The notes: generated by a model not told the origin, from the letters alone. Positions 10,566-19,580 are shown, counted from the first letter of the stretch. The stretch: 64,000 nucleotides of DNA from Kitasatospora mediocidica KCTC 9733 (GCF_000744225.1 NZ_JQLN01000005.1:1945001-2009000), one strand, 5' to 3'. Numbers and translations: made by a program.

Positions 10566-11570
10566 TCAGGCGTGGGCCTCGGCGGCGGCGCAGGCCTGCG
10601 CGCCGTTCTCCTCGCCGAGGACGAACTCCGGGTCCACCTGCCTGGCCAAATCCACGCCGACCTTCGCGTTGCCCCAACTCTCGGCGTTGCGCAGGTGGAA
10701 GTGGACGGCCTGGCTGGTGTACCGCTGGGCGTCCCGGGTGGCGTACGCGGCGTCGGCCTGGCTCTTGAGCTCCGCCAGCACCGCGCGGTTGGCGGGCTCC
10801 AGGGAACTCAGCGGCGGTTCGGCACCCTGTTCGAGGCGGCGAACCCACTCCGACTGGCCGAAGGTGGTCAGCAGGTCGTCGCCGACCTCGGCACGCAGGA
10901 ACGCCAGGTCCTCGGGGCTCTGCACCTTGTTGCCGATGACGCGCAGCGCGACGCCGAAGTCCCGGGCGTACTCCTTGTACTGGCGGTAGACCGAGATGCC
11001 CTTCCGGGTCGGTTCGGCGACCAGGAAGGTGAGGTCGAAGCGGGTGAAGAGGCCGGAGGCGAAGGAGTCGGACCCGGCGGTCATGTCGGTCACCACGTAT
11101 TCGTCCTGACCGTCGATCAGATGGTTGAGCAGTAGCTCGACGGCGCCGACCTTGGAGTGGTAGCAGGCAACTCCGAGGTCCTCCTCGGTGAACGTGCCGG
11201 TGACCAGGAGCCGCACGGATCCCTCGTCCAGGGCGACCGGCCGCGCGCAGGAGGCGTAGACCGGGTTCTCCTCGACGATGCGCAGCAGGCGTGAACCCCG
11301 GCCGGGTGGCGTGGTCTTGATCATCGCCTCGGGGGACTCGATCAGGGGGTTGCTGCCGCGCAGGTATTCCTTGATCTCGGGCAGTCGGGCGCCGAGTGAG
11401 GGGAGAGCGGCGGCCTGATCATCGGTCAGTCCGAGTGCGGGGCCGAGGTGTTGATTGATGTCGGCGTCCACCGCGATGACCGGGCGGCCTTCGGCGGCGA
11501 GGTGGCGGATGAACAGTGCCGACAGCGTGGTCTTGCCGCTGCCGCCCTTGCCGACGAAGGCGATCTTCAT
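10566..11570 (-). CDS. CooC-like P-loop ATPase (MinD/ParA superfamily)
   Basis: A 334-residue cytosolic ATPase of the SIMIBI class. The N-terminus MKIAFVGKGGSGKTTLS is the deviant Walker A motif with the signature lysine; AVDADINQHLG follows as in CooC, the nickel-insertion ATPase of CO dehydrogenase. YVVTDMTAGSDSF matches Walker B. No carbon monoxide dehydrogenase or nickel gene is in the window, so a metallochaperone role is only inferred from similarity. The start ATG 11570 has GGGAA upstream. It is transcribed divergently from the Fic-like gene, across a spacer with symmetrical repeats. Confidence 0.85.
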   Translation of the reverse strand: MKIAFVGKGGSGKTTLSALFIRHLAAEGRPVIAVDADINQHLGPALGLTDDQAAALPSLGARLPEIKEYLRGSNPLIESPEAMIKTTPPGRGSRLLRIVEENPVYASCARPVALDEGSVRLLVTGTFTEEDLGVACYHSKVGAVELLLNHLIDGQDEYVVTDMTAGSDSFASGLFTRFDLTFLVAEPTRKGISVYRQYKEYARDFGVALRVIGNKVQSPEDLAFLRAEVGDDLLTTFGQSEWVRRLEQGAEPPLSSLEPANRAVLAELKSQADAAYATRDAQRYTSQAVHFHLRNAESWGNAKVGVDLARQVDPEFVLGEENGAQACAAAEAHA

Positions 11571-11627
11571 CTGATTCCCGGCTTTCGCTCCGCCGATCGC
11601 CCCCCTGGGCGTCGACCACAAGTTGTT

Positions 11628-11667
11628 GGTAACCGTTATCGTCACCGATAGCGGCCATGGTAACCGT
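11628..11667. promoter_or_regulatory. Paired GGTAACCGT repeats in divergent promoter region
   Basis: GGTAACCGT occurs at 11628-11636 and again at 11659-11667, a 31-base period (about three helical turns). Between them lies an imperfect inverted repeat, CCGTTATCG / CGATAGCGG. The core GGTAACC is itself a palindrome. It sits between the divergent starts at 11570 and 11769, so it is a good operator candidate. Confidence 0.45.
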
Positions 11668-11768
11668 GGTTTAGGGCGCCACGCCCGGGGGAAATGACGA
11701 TTGGCTCGAATGAGTGACAGCGAGGTCGCTGTGCAGGGCGGGACGGGAGAGTCGTTACTCTCGGGTAG

Positions 11769-12692
11769 GTGAGCACTGGAACAGATCCGCTTGCCCCGCT
11801 GGCTGAGCTCCCCGGGGTGCCCGAGTCCGTCGCCGAGGTCCGCAAGGCCATCGATCGGCTGTACGGACACCGCGTGATGCGCCGTCGCGCCCCCGAGGTC
11901 ACGTCCGAGGCCGCCCTGCGCGGCGCGCGGGCGTCGGCCGCCCTGGACGGCGCGGACTGGCCGTTGGAGGAGGTACGCCGGCGCAGCGACTTCAGTGCGG
12001 GCCGGGAGGACCGGTCGGTCGGTGGCGCGCTGCGGATTTCGGCCGAGGCCGGACAGCTGTTGAGCGTCTGGCGGACGTCCCCGCTCCAGGTGCTGGCGCG
12101 GCTGCACCTGCTGGCGGCCGGTGACGGGAGCGCTTCGGCGGGGCGTCCGCGCCAGGCCGACGAGCCCGTCGAGGACCTCTTCCCGTTGGAACTGCAGGCA
12201 GTCGAGGGAGTGGCCGCGGCCCCGTCCGCGCCGGAGTCGCTCAACGCGGTGCCGACGTCCGGCGCGTCGACCGCGACCCTGCCGGCGCCCCCGTCCTCCG
12301 ATGAGGCGGCGGCCCGGCTCGACCAGCTCGCGCAGCTGCTGGCGGCGCGGACCTCGTCCGCGCTCGGTGGCGCCCCGGCGCTGGTGGTCGCCGCGGTGGT
12401 GCACGGCGAACTGCTCGCGCTTCGCCCCTTCGCGACGCACAACGGTCTGGTCGCCCGGGCCGCGCAGCGGATCGTGCTGATCGCCGAGGGTCTGGACCCG
12501 AAGGCGATCTGCCCGGCCGAGGTCGGGCTCGTCGAGCTCGGAACGGCCGCGTACCGCCAGGCGCTGGCTGGTTATCTGACCGGCACTCCGGAGGGCCTGG
12601 CCCGTTGGATCGCCCACTGCGGACTGGCGCTGAGGCTCGGGGTCCGGGAGAGCACCGCGGTCTGCGAGGCCATGCAGCGCGGCATGGTCTGA
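11769..12692 (+). CDS. Degenerate Fic/Doc-like protein
   Basis: A 307-residue protein starting at GTG 11769. Near the C-terminus RPFATHNGLVAR (residues 219-230) lines up with the Fic core HPFxDGNGRxxR, but the catalytic His is Arg219 and the first Gly and the Arg of GNGR are replaced. The upstream ASAALDG (about residues 55-61) resembles the inhibitory-helix motif SxxxEG with Asp for Glu. A low-complexity Ala/Pro insert covers residues ~145-180. If homologous to Fic enzymes, it probably lacks AMP transfer activity and may be a binding or regulatory protein. It is divergent from the CooC-like ATPase. Assignment rests on motif alignment by eye. Confidence 0.6.
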   Translation: MSTGTDPLAPLAELPGVPESVAEVRKAIDRLYGHRVMRRRAPEVTSEAALRGARASAALDGADWPLEEVRRRSDFSAGREDRSVGGALRISAEAGQLLSVWRTSPLQVLARLHLLAAGDGSASAGRPRQADEPVEDLFPLELQAVEGVAAAPSAPESLNAVPTSGASTATLPAPPSSDEAAARLDQLAQLLAARTSSALGGAPALVVAAVVHGELLALRPFATHNGLVARAAQRIVLIAEGLDPKAICPAEVGLVELGTAAYRQALAGYLTGTPEGLARWIAHCGLALRLGVRESTAVCEAMQRGMV

Positions 12693-12807
12693 GTCATCGG
12701 GCCGTCGGCCGGGCGGACTTGGCGTTCGAGCCGCCCGGCTGGAGAGCCCCGGGAGTGGGGGCGTTCGTATGGCGAGCGTCGTACCACGGGCGTCCGGGAA
12801 CAGAGTT

Positions 12808-12838
12808 GCGGCGACACCCTGACTGCTGGTGTCGCCGC
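12808..12838. terminator. Terminator hairpin after the Fic-like gene
   Basis: Perfect 11-bp stem (12808-12818 with 12828-12838) and a 9-base loop, in the 424-base spacer 12693-13116 between convergent genes. I see nothing else convincing in that spacer. Confidence 0.75.
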
Positions 12839-13116
12839 TGGTACAGCGTCCGGGTGACCATGCGTGCACCGGAAGTGCCCATCAGGCGGGGATCCTGCCC
12901 GTTCGCCTGGTGCGGCGGCCCGAATCGCGGGTCGGCTGCACGTGGGTGCTCGGAAGCTGTACGCGGTCCGTGGGCCTGAACTGCGGTGTCGGTCTGACCT
13001 CTTCGGGTCCTTCCGGGTCTCGCGGGCCGTGAGTCCTTTGTATCTCGGATTAGGGTGAAAAGGAACTCGAAGGGCGAATTCTTTACCTTTTGTCCGATTC
13101 GTGGTCGAGGTTGTCC

Positions 13117-14103
13117 TCAGGCGACCGGCTGCCGACGCTTGGCCAGCTGCCAGACCAGGCCGGCTGTCATGACCGCCGTCCCGATTGCGACCGCCGCGAC
13201 CACCGTTCGACTCGGCGCCCTGAACTCGGGAAGCCTGCGGTGCAGTTCGATCGGCCGGTCGAAGACCAGGACGGGCCACTCGCGGGCCACCGCCTCCTTG
13301 CGCAGGCTCCGGTCGGGGTTGACCGCCGACGGCCTGCCGACGGCTTCCAGCAGCGGCAGGTCGGTGATGGAGTCGCTGTACGCGTAGCACTCGGCGAGGT
13401 CGTAGCCCTCGCGCAGGGCCAGCTCGCGGATCGCGGCCGCCTTGTTCTCGGCGTAGGCGTAGTACTCGATCTCACCGGTGTAGCGACCGTCCTCGATCTG
13501 CAGTCGCGTGGCGATCACCCGATCGGCGCCGAGCATCGCGCCGATGGGCTCGACGACCTCCGACCCGGAGCTGCTGACGATCACCACGTCGCGCCCTGCG
13601 GCGTGGTGCTGCTCGATCAGCGAGGCGGCCTCCTCGTAGATCAGCGGATCGATCAGGCCGTGCAGGGTCTCGGCGACGATCTCGCGGACCTGCTGGACGT
13701 TCCAACCACGGGTCAGGGTGGAGAGATACTGCCGCATCTTCTCCATCTGGTCGTGGTCCGCGCCGCCGACCAGGAAGACGAACTGGGCGTAGGCGCTCTT
13801 GAGCACGGCCCGACGGTTGATCAGACCGCCCTGGTAGAAGGGGCGGCTGAAGGCGAGGGCGCTCGACTTCGCGATGATCGTCTTGTCGAGGTCGAAGAAG
13901 GCCGCCGTCCGGGCCGGCGCGGCGAACGGGCGCACGCCGGTCGGTCGCTCGGCCGGTTCGGGGTAGCTGCCGGCGGCTGTGGTGGTGCTTTGCTCGGGAG
14001 GGTGCGGGGTGCTCCTGTCGAGGGTCGCTGCGCCCTGCTGTGCGGCGTCCGGTCCGGAGCTGTCGCCATCGTCGGCGATGTCGGCGTTCTCGCTGGTGTC
14101 CAC
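13117..14103 (-). CDS. HAD-superfamily hydrolase (SerB-like, subfamily IB) with C-terminal membrane anchor
   Basis: A 328-residue protein. After a ~65-residue disordered N-terminus comes the HAD core: FFDLDKTII (motif I, nucleophile and acid/base Asp), VIVSSSGSE (motif II Ser), and YSDSITDLPLL (motif III/IV acidic pair). The C-terminus has one hydrophobic segment (VVAAVAIGTAVMTAGLVW) followed by basic residues, so it is probably anchored by its tail. Subfamily IB phosphatases act on phosphoserine and similar small phosphoesters; the substrate is unknown. Related genes lie beside the Tad operon in other streptomycetes. The start GTG 14103 lacks a strong ribosome site, so the N-terminus is less certain. 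Confidence 0.85.
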   Translation of the reverse strand: MDTSENADIADDGDSSGPDAAQQGAATLDRSTPHPPEQSTTTAAGSYPEPAERPTGVRPFAAPARTAAFFDLDKTIIAKSSALAFSRPFYQGGLINRRAVLKSAYAQFVFLVGGADHDQMEKMRQYLSTLTRGWNVQQVREIVAETLHGLIDPLIYEEAASLIEQHHAAGRDVVIVSSSGSEVVEPIGAMLGADRVIATRLQIEDGRYTGEIEYYAYAENKAAAIRELALREGYDLAECYAYSDSITDLPLLEAVGRPSAVNPDRSLRKEAVAREWPVLVFDRPIELHRRLPEFRAPSRTVVAAVAIGTAVMTAGLVWQLAKRRQPVA

Positions 14104-14267
14104 AGGAACCGAGGATAGATGGCAGCCTCGGAGGGGCCGCCATTCGGTGGACTAGGGGGTGTCTGGGTTTGTGTTTCTGGCCGCTCGGGTACACCATGGA
14201 AGTCACGGATCGTTCGCGACCGTGCTAACCCGGTCCGGCTCCTCCCCCCCGAGTCGGACCGTGGATA

Positions 14268-14302
14268 GACGACCCCCGCTCTCCCCCCCGGCGGGGGTCG
14301 TC
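14268..14302. terminator. Strong hairpin upstream of the Tad operon
   Basis: Perfect 12-bp stem (14268-14279 with 14291-14302) with a C-rich 11-base loop. It lies in the spacer between the divergent HAD and ssd genes (14104-14781), so it may end an untracked short transcript or act in a leader rather than end a known gene. Confidence 0.55.
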
Positions 14303-14523
14303 GCATGTCCGGGCCCATTTTGCAAGGGTCTTCAGGGCAGACTGGCGATGAGCCGGGATTCGAGGGGCGACATTTCGCACGAAGGTGTCGGGCCTGACTG
14401 CCCCCTTCGATGACTACGCTGAGTAGCTGACTGCGCATCGTCGCCGACATGCCCGGACGGTTGTCACATCGCTGCCCGGGGCGTCGCCGGAGGGGTGAAA
14501 CGGGTGCCTACGGGTGACGTTGG

Positions 14524-14550
14524 TTGTCCACATCGCCGCGGTTATCCACA
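14524..14550 (+). promoter_or_regulatory. Two DnaA-box-like sites upstream of ssd
   Basis: TTGTCCACA at 14524-14532 and TTATCCACA at 14542-14550, same orientation, 18 bases apart. The first matches the preferred Streptomyces DnaA box, the second the E. coli R1 box. They lie about 230 bases before the ssd start, with T- and G-runs just after them. Confidence 0.5.
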
Positions 14551-14781
14551 GGTTTTTCAAGGGGGGCTGACGGGCTCCAGGCATCGCGGCACTGTGAGGG
14601 CCAAGCCGAGGCCGTGAGCCCGGTCCGACGGGGAGCGCTTCGCCCGTCGGCGCCGGTGCGCACGGCTGAGATCCGACCCTCGTCGCCGCCGCCCTCGACC
14701 CGCCCTCGCCCCGCCGCCCTCGGCGGAGCCCTGGCGCGGTCGACGGCAGGTCGGCGATCATCCCGCTCCGGGGAGGCAGCC

Positions 14782-15903
14782 ATGCCGACGACGATCGTCA
14801 ACCAGTACGGTCCCGCGCCCGACGACTTCGAGCCGAGCGGGCCGCTCATCCTCACCGAGGACGACGCGCTCGCCGAACACCTGCTCCGTCTCTGCGCGGC
14901 CGCCGGTGCGGAGCCACAGCTCCTCTCCGGCGCTCCGCCGCCGCGCCACCTCTGGGAGGCCGCCCCGCTCGTCCTCGTCGGCGACGACCTGTCGGAGCGG
15001 TGCAGTGGGCTCGCCCGGCGAGCGGGTGTGCTGCTCCTCGGCCTGGATCTCGACGACTGTGAGGTCTGGGTCAGAGGGATCCAACTCGGCGCCGAACAGG
15101 TGCTGTTCCTGCCCGATGCGCAGGCCTGGCTGCTCGACCGGATCGCCGACGCGATGGAGGGGGTCGGCCCCCCGGCGGTGACCGTGGCGGTGCTGGGCGG
15201 GCGGGGCGGCGCCGGAGCCTCGACACTCGCCTGCGCGCTGGCCGTCACCGGAGCTCGGGCCGGCCATCGGACCATGCTGATCGACGCGGATCCGCTGGGC
15301 GGAGGGCTGGACGTCATGCTGGGCGGCGAGGCGACAGCGGGCCTGCGCTGGCCGGATCTCGCCGGATCCCGCGGCCGGGTGAGCGGCCACGAGCTGGCCA
15401 AGGCTCTCCCGTTGCTGCACAGCCTCACCGCGCTCTCCTGGGATCGAAGCGACTCACTGGTGATCCCGCCGGAGGCCATGCGCAGTGTGCTGGCGGCTGC
15501 TCGACGGCGGGGCGGGCTCGTGGTGCTCGACCTGCCCAGACATCTCGAGCCTGCCGCCTCGCAGGCCCTGGAACAGGCCGACACCGGGCTGTTGGTGATC
15601 CCGGCGGAGCTACGGGCGATGGCCGCGGCAGGCCGGGTCACGGCTGCAGCCCGGATGCGGCTGGCCGATCTGCGCGCCGTGATCCGCCTGCCGGGGCCGC
15701 TGGGGCTCCGCAGCGAGGAGATCGCCCGCGGGGTGGGGCTGCGACTGGCCGGCGAGGTCTCGCACGAGCCGGGTCTGACGGTCGACGCCGAGCGGGGTAC
15801 GCCGCCCGGGTTGCGCACGCACGGACCCCTCGCCCGGTTCTGCGCCGCGTACCTCGACGAAGTCATGCCGCCCACCGTCATCGAAGGAGGAACCACCTCA
15901 TGA
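14782..15903 (+). CDS. ssd: Septum site-determining protein Ssd (CpaE/TadZ-like ATPase)
   Basis: A 373-residue MinD-like protein that opens the Tad operon. Start ATG 14782 follows GGGGAGG; the frame is open upstream but without a better start. An N-terminal receiver-like half (residues ~15-120) is followed by the ATPase half: GGRGGAGAST at about 139-148 sits at Walker A but lacks the usual lysine, and MLIDADPLGGGLD and LVVLDLPRH complete the fold. TadZ/CpaE proteins place the pilus machine in the cell; actinobacterial Ssd has been linked to septum regulation. It overlaps tadA by 4 bases (ATGA). Confidence 0.88.
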   Translation: MPTTIVNQYGPAPDDFEPSGPLILTEDDALAEHLLRLCAAAGAEPQLLSGAPPPRHLWEAAPLVLVGDDLSERCSGLARRAGVLLLGLDLDDCEVWVRGIQLGAEQVLFLPDAQAWLLDRIADAMEGVGPPAVTVAVLGGRGGAGASTLACALAVTGARAGHRTMLIDADPLGGGLDVMLGGEATAGLRWPDLAGSRGRVSGHELAKALPLLHSLTALSWDRSDSLVIPPEAMRSVLAAARRRGGLVVLDLPRHLEPAASQALEQADTGLLVIPAELRAMAAAGRVTAAARMRLADLRAVIRLPGPLGLRSEEIARGVGLRLAGEVSHEPGLTVDAERGTPPGLRTHGPLARFCAAYLDEVMPPTVIEGGTTS

Positions 15904-17237
15904 GCAACCGCATGCACTTCACCCGGCATCCTTCGGAGCGTCACATCCCTTGGCAGGCCAGACCCAACCGCGTCCGGCAGCGCCCGAGCCCGGCGCCGCC
16001 GCGGCGCCGGTCCGGACGCGCCGGCGTGGGCCCCGGCCGGGGTTCGGACCCGGAGGGGAGGGCGGCGCTGATCGACGCGGTGCGGCTGCGCCTGGCCGAG
16101 GCCGGCGTCGCGCCGACGAGCAGCTCGGTCGCCGCCGCGCTGCGGGCCGCACAGCCCCCGTTGGGCGACGACGACGTGCTGAACACCGTCCGCACCCTGC
16201 GCTCCGAGCTGGTCGGAGCGGGCCCGCTCGACCAGCTGCTCTCGGCGCCCGACGTGACGGATGTGCTGGTCAACGGTCCGGACGAGGTCTGGGTGGACCG
16301 TGGGGGTGGGCTGAGCCGGGAGCCGGGAGTCAGCTTCCCGGACGCCGAGGCCGTGCGCCACCTCGCTCACCGCCTGGCCACCGCCGCGGGCCGCCGGCTC
16401 GACGACGCCAGACCCTGGGTCGATGCCCGGCTCCCCGACGGGACACGCCTGCACGCCGTACTGCCGCCGATCGCGACCGGGTGCACCCACATCTCGCTGC
16501 GGATCTGTCGGCCGCGGCCGTTCACCCTGGACGAGCTGGTGGCTGCCGACGCCCTGTCGGAGGCGGGTGCGGAGCTCCTGCACGCAATCCTGCGAGCCCG
16601 GCTCTCGTTGCTGATCAGTGGTGGCACCGGGAGCGGCAAGACCACGTTGTTGGCCGCGCTGCTGGGGCTGGTCGGCCCAGGGGAGCGGATCGTCATCGCC
16701 GAGGACTCGGCGGAGCTGCAGCCCGCGCATCCGCATGTGGTCCGACTGCAGAGCCGTCCCCCCAACCAGGAGGGTCTGGGGGAAATCACCTTGCGGGACC
16801 TGGTCCGGCAGGCCCTGCGGATGCGGCCGGACCGGCTGGTCGTCGGGGAGGTCAGGGGAGTCGAGGTGCTGGATTTGCTCGCGGCCCTCAACACCGGCCA
16901 CGAGGGTGGCTGCGGCACGGTGCACGCCAACACGGCGGCCGATGTGCCGGTCAGGCTGGAGGCGTTGGGATCCATGGCGGGCCTCGAACGGCTCGCCGTC
17001 CACAGCCAGGTCCGAGCGGCGATCGATCTGGTGATCCACCTGGTCCGTGAGCCGAGGACCGGTCTGCGCCGGGTCGCCGAGCTGCACACGTTGGTAGGCG
17101 ACGAGTCCGGGCTGGCGGTCACCGTACCCGCCGTGGTCTTCGCCCTGGACGGCACGGTCTCCCGTGGAGCCGGCTGGAGGCGTCTGGAGCGGCTCTGTGC
17201 CGCGAGGGGGGTTCCGGTGGGTTGGGGGATCGGATGA
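15900..17237 (+). CDS. tadA: TadA/CpaF secretion ATPase
   Basis: A 445-residue type II/IV secretion ATPase that powers pilin assembly or secretion. ATG 15900 overlaps the ssd stop. Walker A is GGTGSGKTT with K247; EDSAELQP and LVVGEVRGVEVLDLL match the Asp box and Walker B; HEGGCGTVHAN is the His box. The first 60 residues are basic and Pro-rich. It would form a hexamer on the inner face of the membrane and contact TadB/TadC. Confidence 0.95.
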   Translation: MSNRMHFTRHPSERHIPWQARPNRVRQRPSPAPPRRRSGRAGVGPGRGSDPEGRAALIDAVRLRLAEAGVAPTSSSVAAALRAAQPPLGDDDVLNTVRTLRSELVGAGPLDQLLSAPDVTDVLVNGPDEVWVDRGGGLSREPGVSFPDAEAVRHLAHRLATAAGRRLDDARPWVDARLPDGTRLHAVLPPIATGCTHISLRICRPRPFTLDELVAADALSEAGAELLHAILRARLSLLISGGTGSGKTTLLAALLGLVGPGERIVIAEDSAELQPAHPHVVRLQSRPPNQEGLGEITLRDLVRQALRMRPDRLVVGEVRGVEVLDLLAALNTGHEGGCGTVHANTAADVPVRLEALGSMAGLERLAVHSQVRAAIDLVIHLVREPRTGLRRVAELHTLVGDESGLAVTVPAVVFALDGTVSRGAGWRRLERLCAARGVPVGWGIG

Positions 17238-18277
17238 GCGGGCGCGCCGTGCAGGCGGTCCTGGCCCTGCTGCTCTGTCTGGCAACGCTCTCCGCGTGGG
17301 CCGGTCTGAACGGCCGTGCGCGAGGGCGGCGTCGGGGGCGGGCCGTGCTGGTCGGTCCGGCTGCGGCTGCGGCTAAGTCTGCGACGGAGGTCGACTCGGG
17401 AGTGCCCAGGCACTTCCGTGCACGTGGGCGCTCCCGTTGGCTGATCGTTGAACTCGCCTGGGTTCCTGTGGGCTTGGCCCTGTGGTGGGTGACGGGATCG
17501 CCGGTTCCAGCGCTGGTCGCAACCCTCCTGGTGCTTCCGCTGCGCCGGTGCCGGCTGCGGCGGCGAGTCGCGCGGGAGGCGCGGGGCAGGGCAGCGGCGA
17601 TCACCGAGTTTTGTGCGGCACTGGCAGGGGAGCTGCGCAGCGGCGCCACCCCGGAACAGGCCCTGGAGTCGATTGCGGGCCGTGGCCGGTCGTCCGGGGG
17701 CCTGGATGTTCGCCTGGGACAGGAGGCCATCGTCCGGCTGGCCGCCGGGCGGTACGGAGCAGACGTGCCCGCGGCCTTCCGCTGGCTGGCGGAACTCCCC
17801 GGGGGCGGCGGTGCAGCGGCGATCGCGGCCTGCTGGCAGGTCACTTCGGACGGTGGTACCGGCCTGGCGACCGGACTCGACCGGGTGGCAGAGGCGCTGC
17901 GTGCGGAACGCGCGCTGGAGGACGAGATCAGGAGCGAACTGGCGGGGCCTCGGACGACCGCAGTGCTGCTGGCGGCCCTGCCGGTCTTCGGGTTGCTGCT
18001 CGGCGGTGCACTCGGTGCGCATCCGGTGACGGTTCTGCTGCATACCCCGCTGGGCCTGGGGTGTCTGGGCGCCGGAGCCGCACTGGAGGTGGCCGGCCTC
18101 GTCTGGACCGGAAGGATCGTCCGAGGCGCCCAGCATCTCGCGGGTGCGGGAAGACTACTGGGCAGTGGAGTTGGAGCCGGGGCTGCTACTGGAGTCGGTA
18201 CCGGTAAGGGCTCGGAGCGAGCTGGCAGTCGGCGCGGATTGCGGTTCACCGCAGCACCCGTGGGGGTGGCGTGGTGA
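17234..18277 (+). CDS. tadB: TadB-like inner-membrane platform protein
   Basis: A 347-residue type II secretion F-domain protein. Start ATG 17234 overlaps the tadA stop (ATGA). One N-terminal hydrophobic segment, two more near residues 80-105, a cytosolic GspF-like domain with AAITEFCAALAGELRSGATPEQAL and SDGGTGLATGLDRVAEALRAE, then two more membrane segments. Its C-terminus is Gly/Ala-rich. It is the membrane partner of TadA. Confidence 0.88.
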   Translation: MSGRAVQAVLALLLCLATLSAWAGLNGRARGRRRGRAVLVGPAAAAAKSATEVDSGVPRHFRARGRSRWLIVELAWVPVGLALWWVTGSPVPALVATLLVLPLRRCRLRRRVAREARGRAAAITEFCAALAGELRSGATPEQALESIAGRGRSSGGLDVRLGQEAIVRLAAGRYGADVPAAFRWLAELPGGGGAAAIAACWQVTSDGGTGLATGLDRVAEALRAERALEDEIRSELAGPRTTAVLLAALPVFGLLLGGALGAHPVTVLLHTPLGLGCLGAGAALEVAGLVWTGRIVRGAQHLAGAGRLLGSGVGAGAATGVGTGKGSERAGSRRGLRFTAAPVGVAW

Positions 18278-19197
18278 GCGGGACGATCCTCGATTCCTGC
18301 GCGGTGCCGTTGTCGGCGGTGGTGGACCTGCTCGGGCTGGCGGGAGTGCTGGGAGCGGGCGGCGGTGCGTTCTCGCTGGGCAGCTGGTTGCTGCGTAGGC
18401 GTCGGGCACGACGGCGTGCGGCACGGCTGGAAGAACCGTGGCAGGACACGGCACCGCAACCCCTCGATCAACGGTCCGCTGGGTTGGACGGGTTCGGTCC
18501 GGCTGGCGTGTCGATGAGCGCCACGGGCTTGGGAGTTGGGGGACGGGCCGCGCGGGGTCGGCGGTGGCCCTGGTCGTGGCGACGTCTGTGGAAGGAGTCG
18601 GCGCGCCCCGGGCTGGCGGGGCTGGCGGTGGCGGTGGCCGTCGGTGGTCCGGTCGGGCTGTTGGTCGGCGTGCTGCTGGCGGTGGCGTTGCAGCGGTGGC
18701 TGCCCGCAGAGCGTTCGGCAGCGGACCGTCGCAGGGAGCATGAGGACGCTCAGCTGGTCGCCCAACTTCCTTTGGCGTCGGAGCTGCTGGCTGCCTGTCT
18801 GAGTTCGTCCGCCACGCCGGCCCAGGCTGCTGCGGCAGTCGCGCAGACGGTCGGCGGTCCGCTGGGAGCGCGTTTGTCGGCCATCGCGTCCGAGCTTTCG
18901 CTCGGTGCGCCGCCGGTGCTCTGTTGGGGGCGCCTTGGCGACGATTGTCCGGCTCTCGCGCCCCTGGCGCGCTGCCTCGTCCGGACGAGCGTGAGCGGCG
19001 CGCCGCCGGCAGCTCCGCTCTCCGGGCTTGCCGTTGCCCAGCGAGCGACGGCGTCCCGAGCAGCCCATGAACGGGTCCGCCGCGCGGGTGTGTTGGCCAC
19101 GGCACCGTTGGGCCTGTGTTTTCTGCCGGCCTTCGTCCTGATCGGCATCGTCCCGGTGGTCATGGGATTGGCGGCGTCCTTTGCGCATCGAATCTGA
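18274..19197 (+). CDS. tadC: TadC-like inner-membrane platform protein
   Basis: A 307-residue second F-domain protein. Start GTG 18274 overlaps the tadB stop (GTGA). It has an N-terminal membrane segment, a pair near residues 105-140, a cytosolic domain with LASELLAACLSSSATPAQAA, and a closing pair with GLCFLPAFVLIGIVPVVMGL. TadB and TadC together form the platform for the TadA ATPase. Confidence 0.87.
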   Translation: MSGTILDSCAVPLSAVVDLLGLAGVLGAGGGAFSLGSWLLRRRRARRRAARLEEPWQDTAPQPLDQRSAGLDGFGPAGVSMSATGLGVGGRAARGRRWPWSWRRLWKESARPGLAGLAVAVAVGGPVGLLVGVLLAVALQRWLPAERSAADRRREHEDAQLVAQLPLASELLAACLSSSATPAQAAAAVAQTVGGPLGARLSAIASELSLGAPPVLCWGRLGDDCPALAPLARCLVRTSVSGAPPAAPLSGLAVAQRATASRAAHERVRRAGVLATAPLGLCFLPAFVLIGIVPVVMGLAASFAHRI

Positions 19198-19280
19198 GCG
19201 CTGGGTCGCGTGCCGGATGCGCAATTGATCATCGTGCTGAAAACGGAAATCGTCAGAAAGACAGAAAGGAAGGTTCGTCC

Positions 19281-19580
19281 ATGAATGAATTCTCTGTCGG
19301 CCCGGCCTCCGCTTCGGCCCTCGTTACCTCCCAGCCGTATGACCGAGTCGCGCTTACGCCTTCCAGCGGATCGAGTGAGCGCGGGCGTGGGCGGTGGCTC
19401 GGCGCATGGATCCGGCGGAGGGTCGCCGGCGGTGTGGACAGCGGGATGTCCACAGCGGAGTACGCGGTCGGGACGGTGGCGGCGTGCGGCTTCGCCGCGC
19501 TGCTGTACAAGGTGCTGACGGGTGGAGCGGTCACGGACGCCATGACCGAGCTGCTTAACCGGGCCCTCCATGCGGTCTGA
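19281..19580 (+). CDS. DUF4244 Flp-like prepilin
   Basis: A 99-residue protein, start ATG 19281 after GGAAGG. A ~55-residue leader precedes GMSTAEYAVGTVAACGFAALLY: Gly then Met, with Glu at +5 and Tyr at +6, the class Flp/TadE processing pattern, followed by a single hydrophobic helix. It is the likely major pilin of the Tad locus. The leader is longer than in typical Flp prepilins. It is separated from tadC by 83 bases, so it may have its own ribosome loading or processing signal. A dedicated prepilin peptidase is not in the window. Confidence 0.85.
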   Translation: MNEFSVGPASASALVTSQPYDRVALTPSSGSSERGRGRWLGAWIRRRVAGGVDSGMSTAEYAVGTVAACGFAALLYKVLTGGAVTDAMTELLNRALHAV

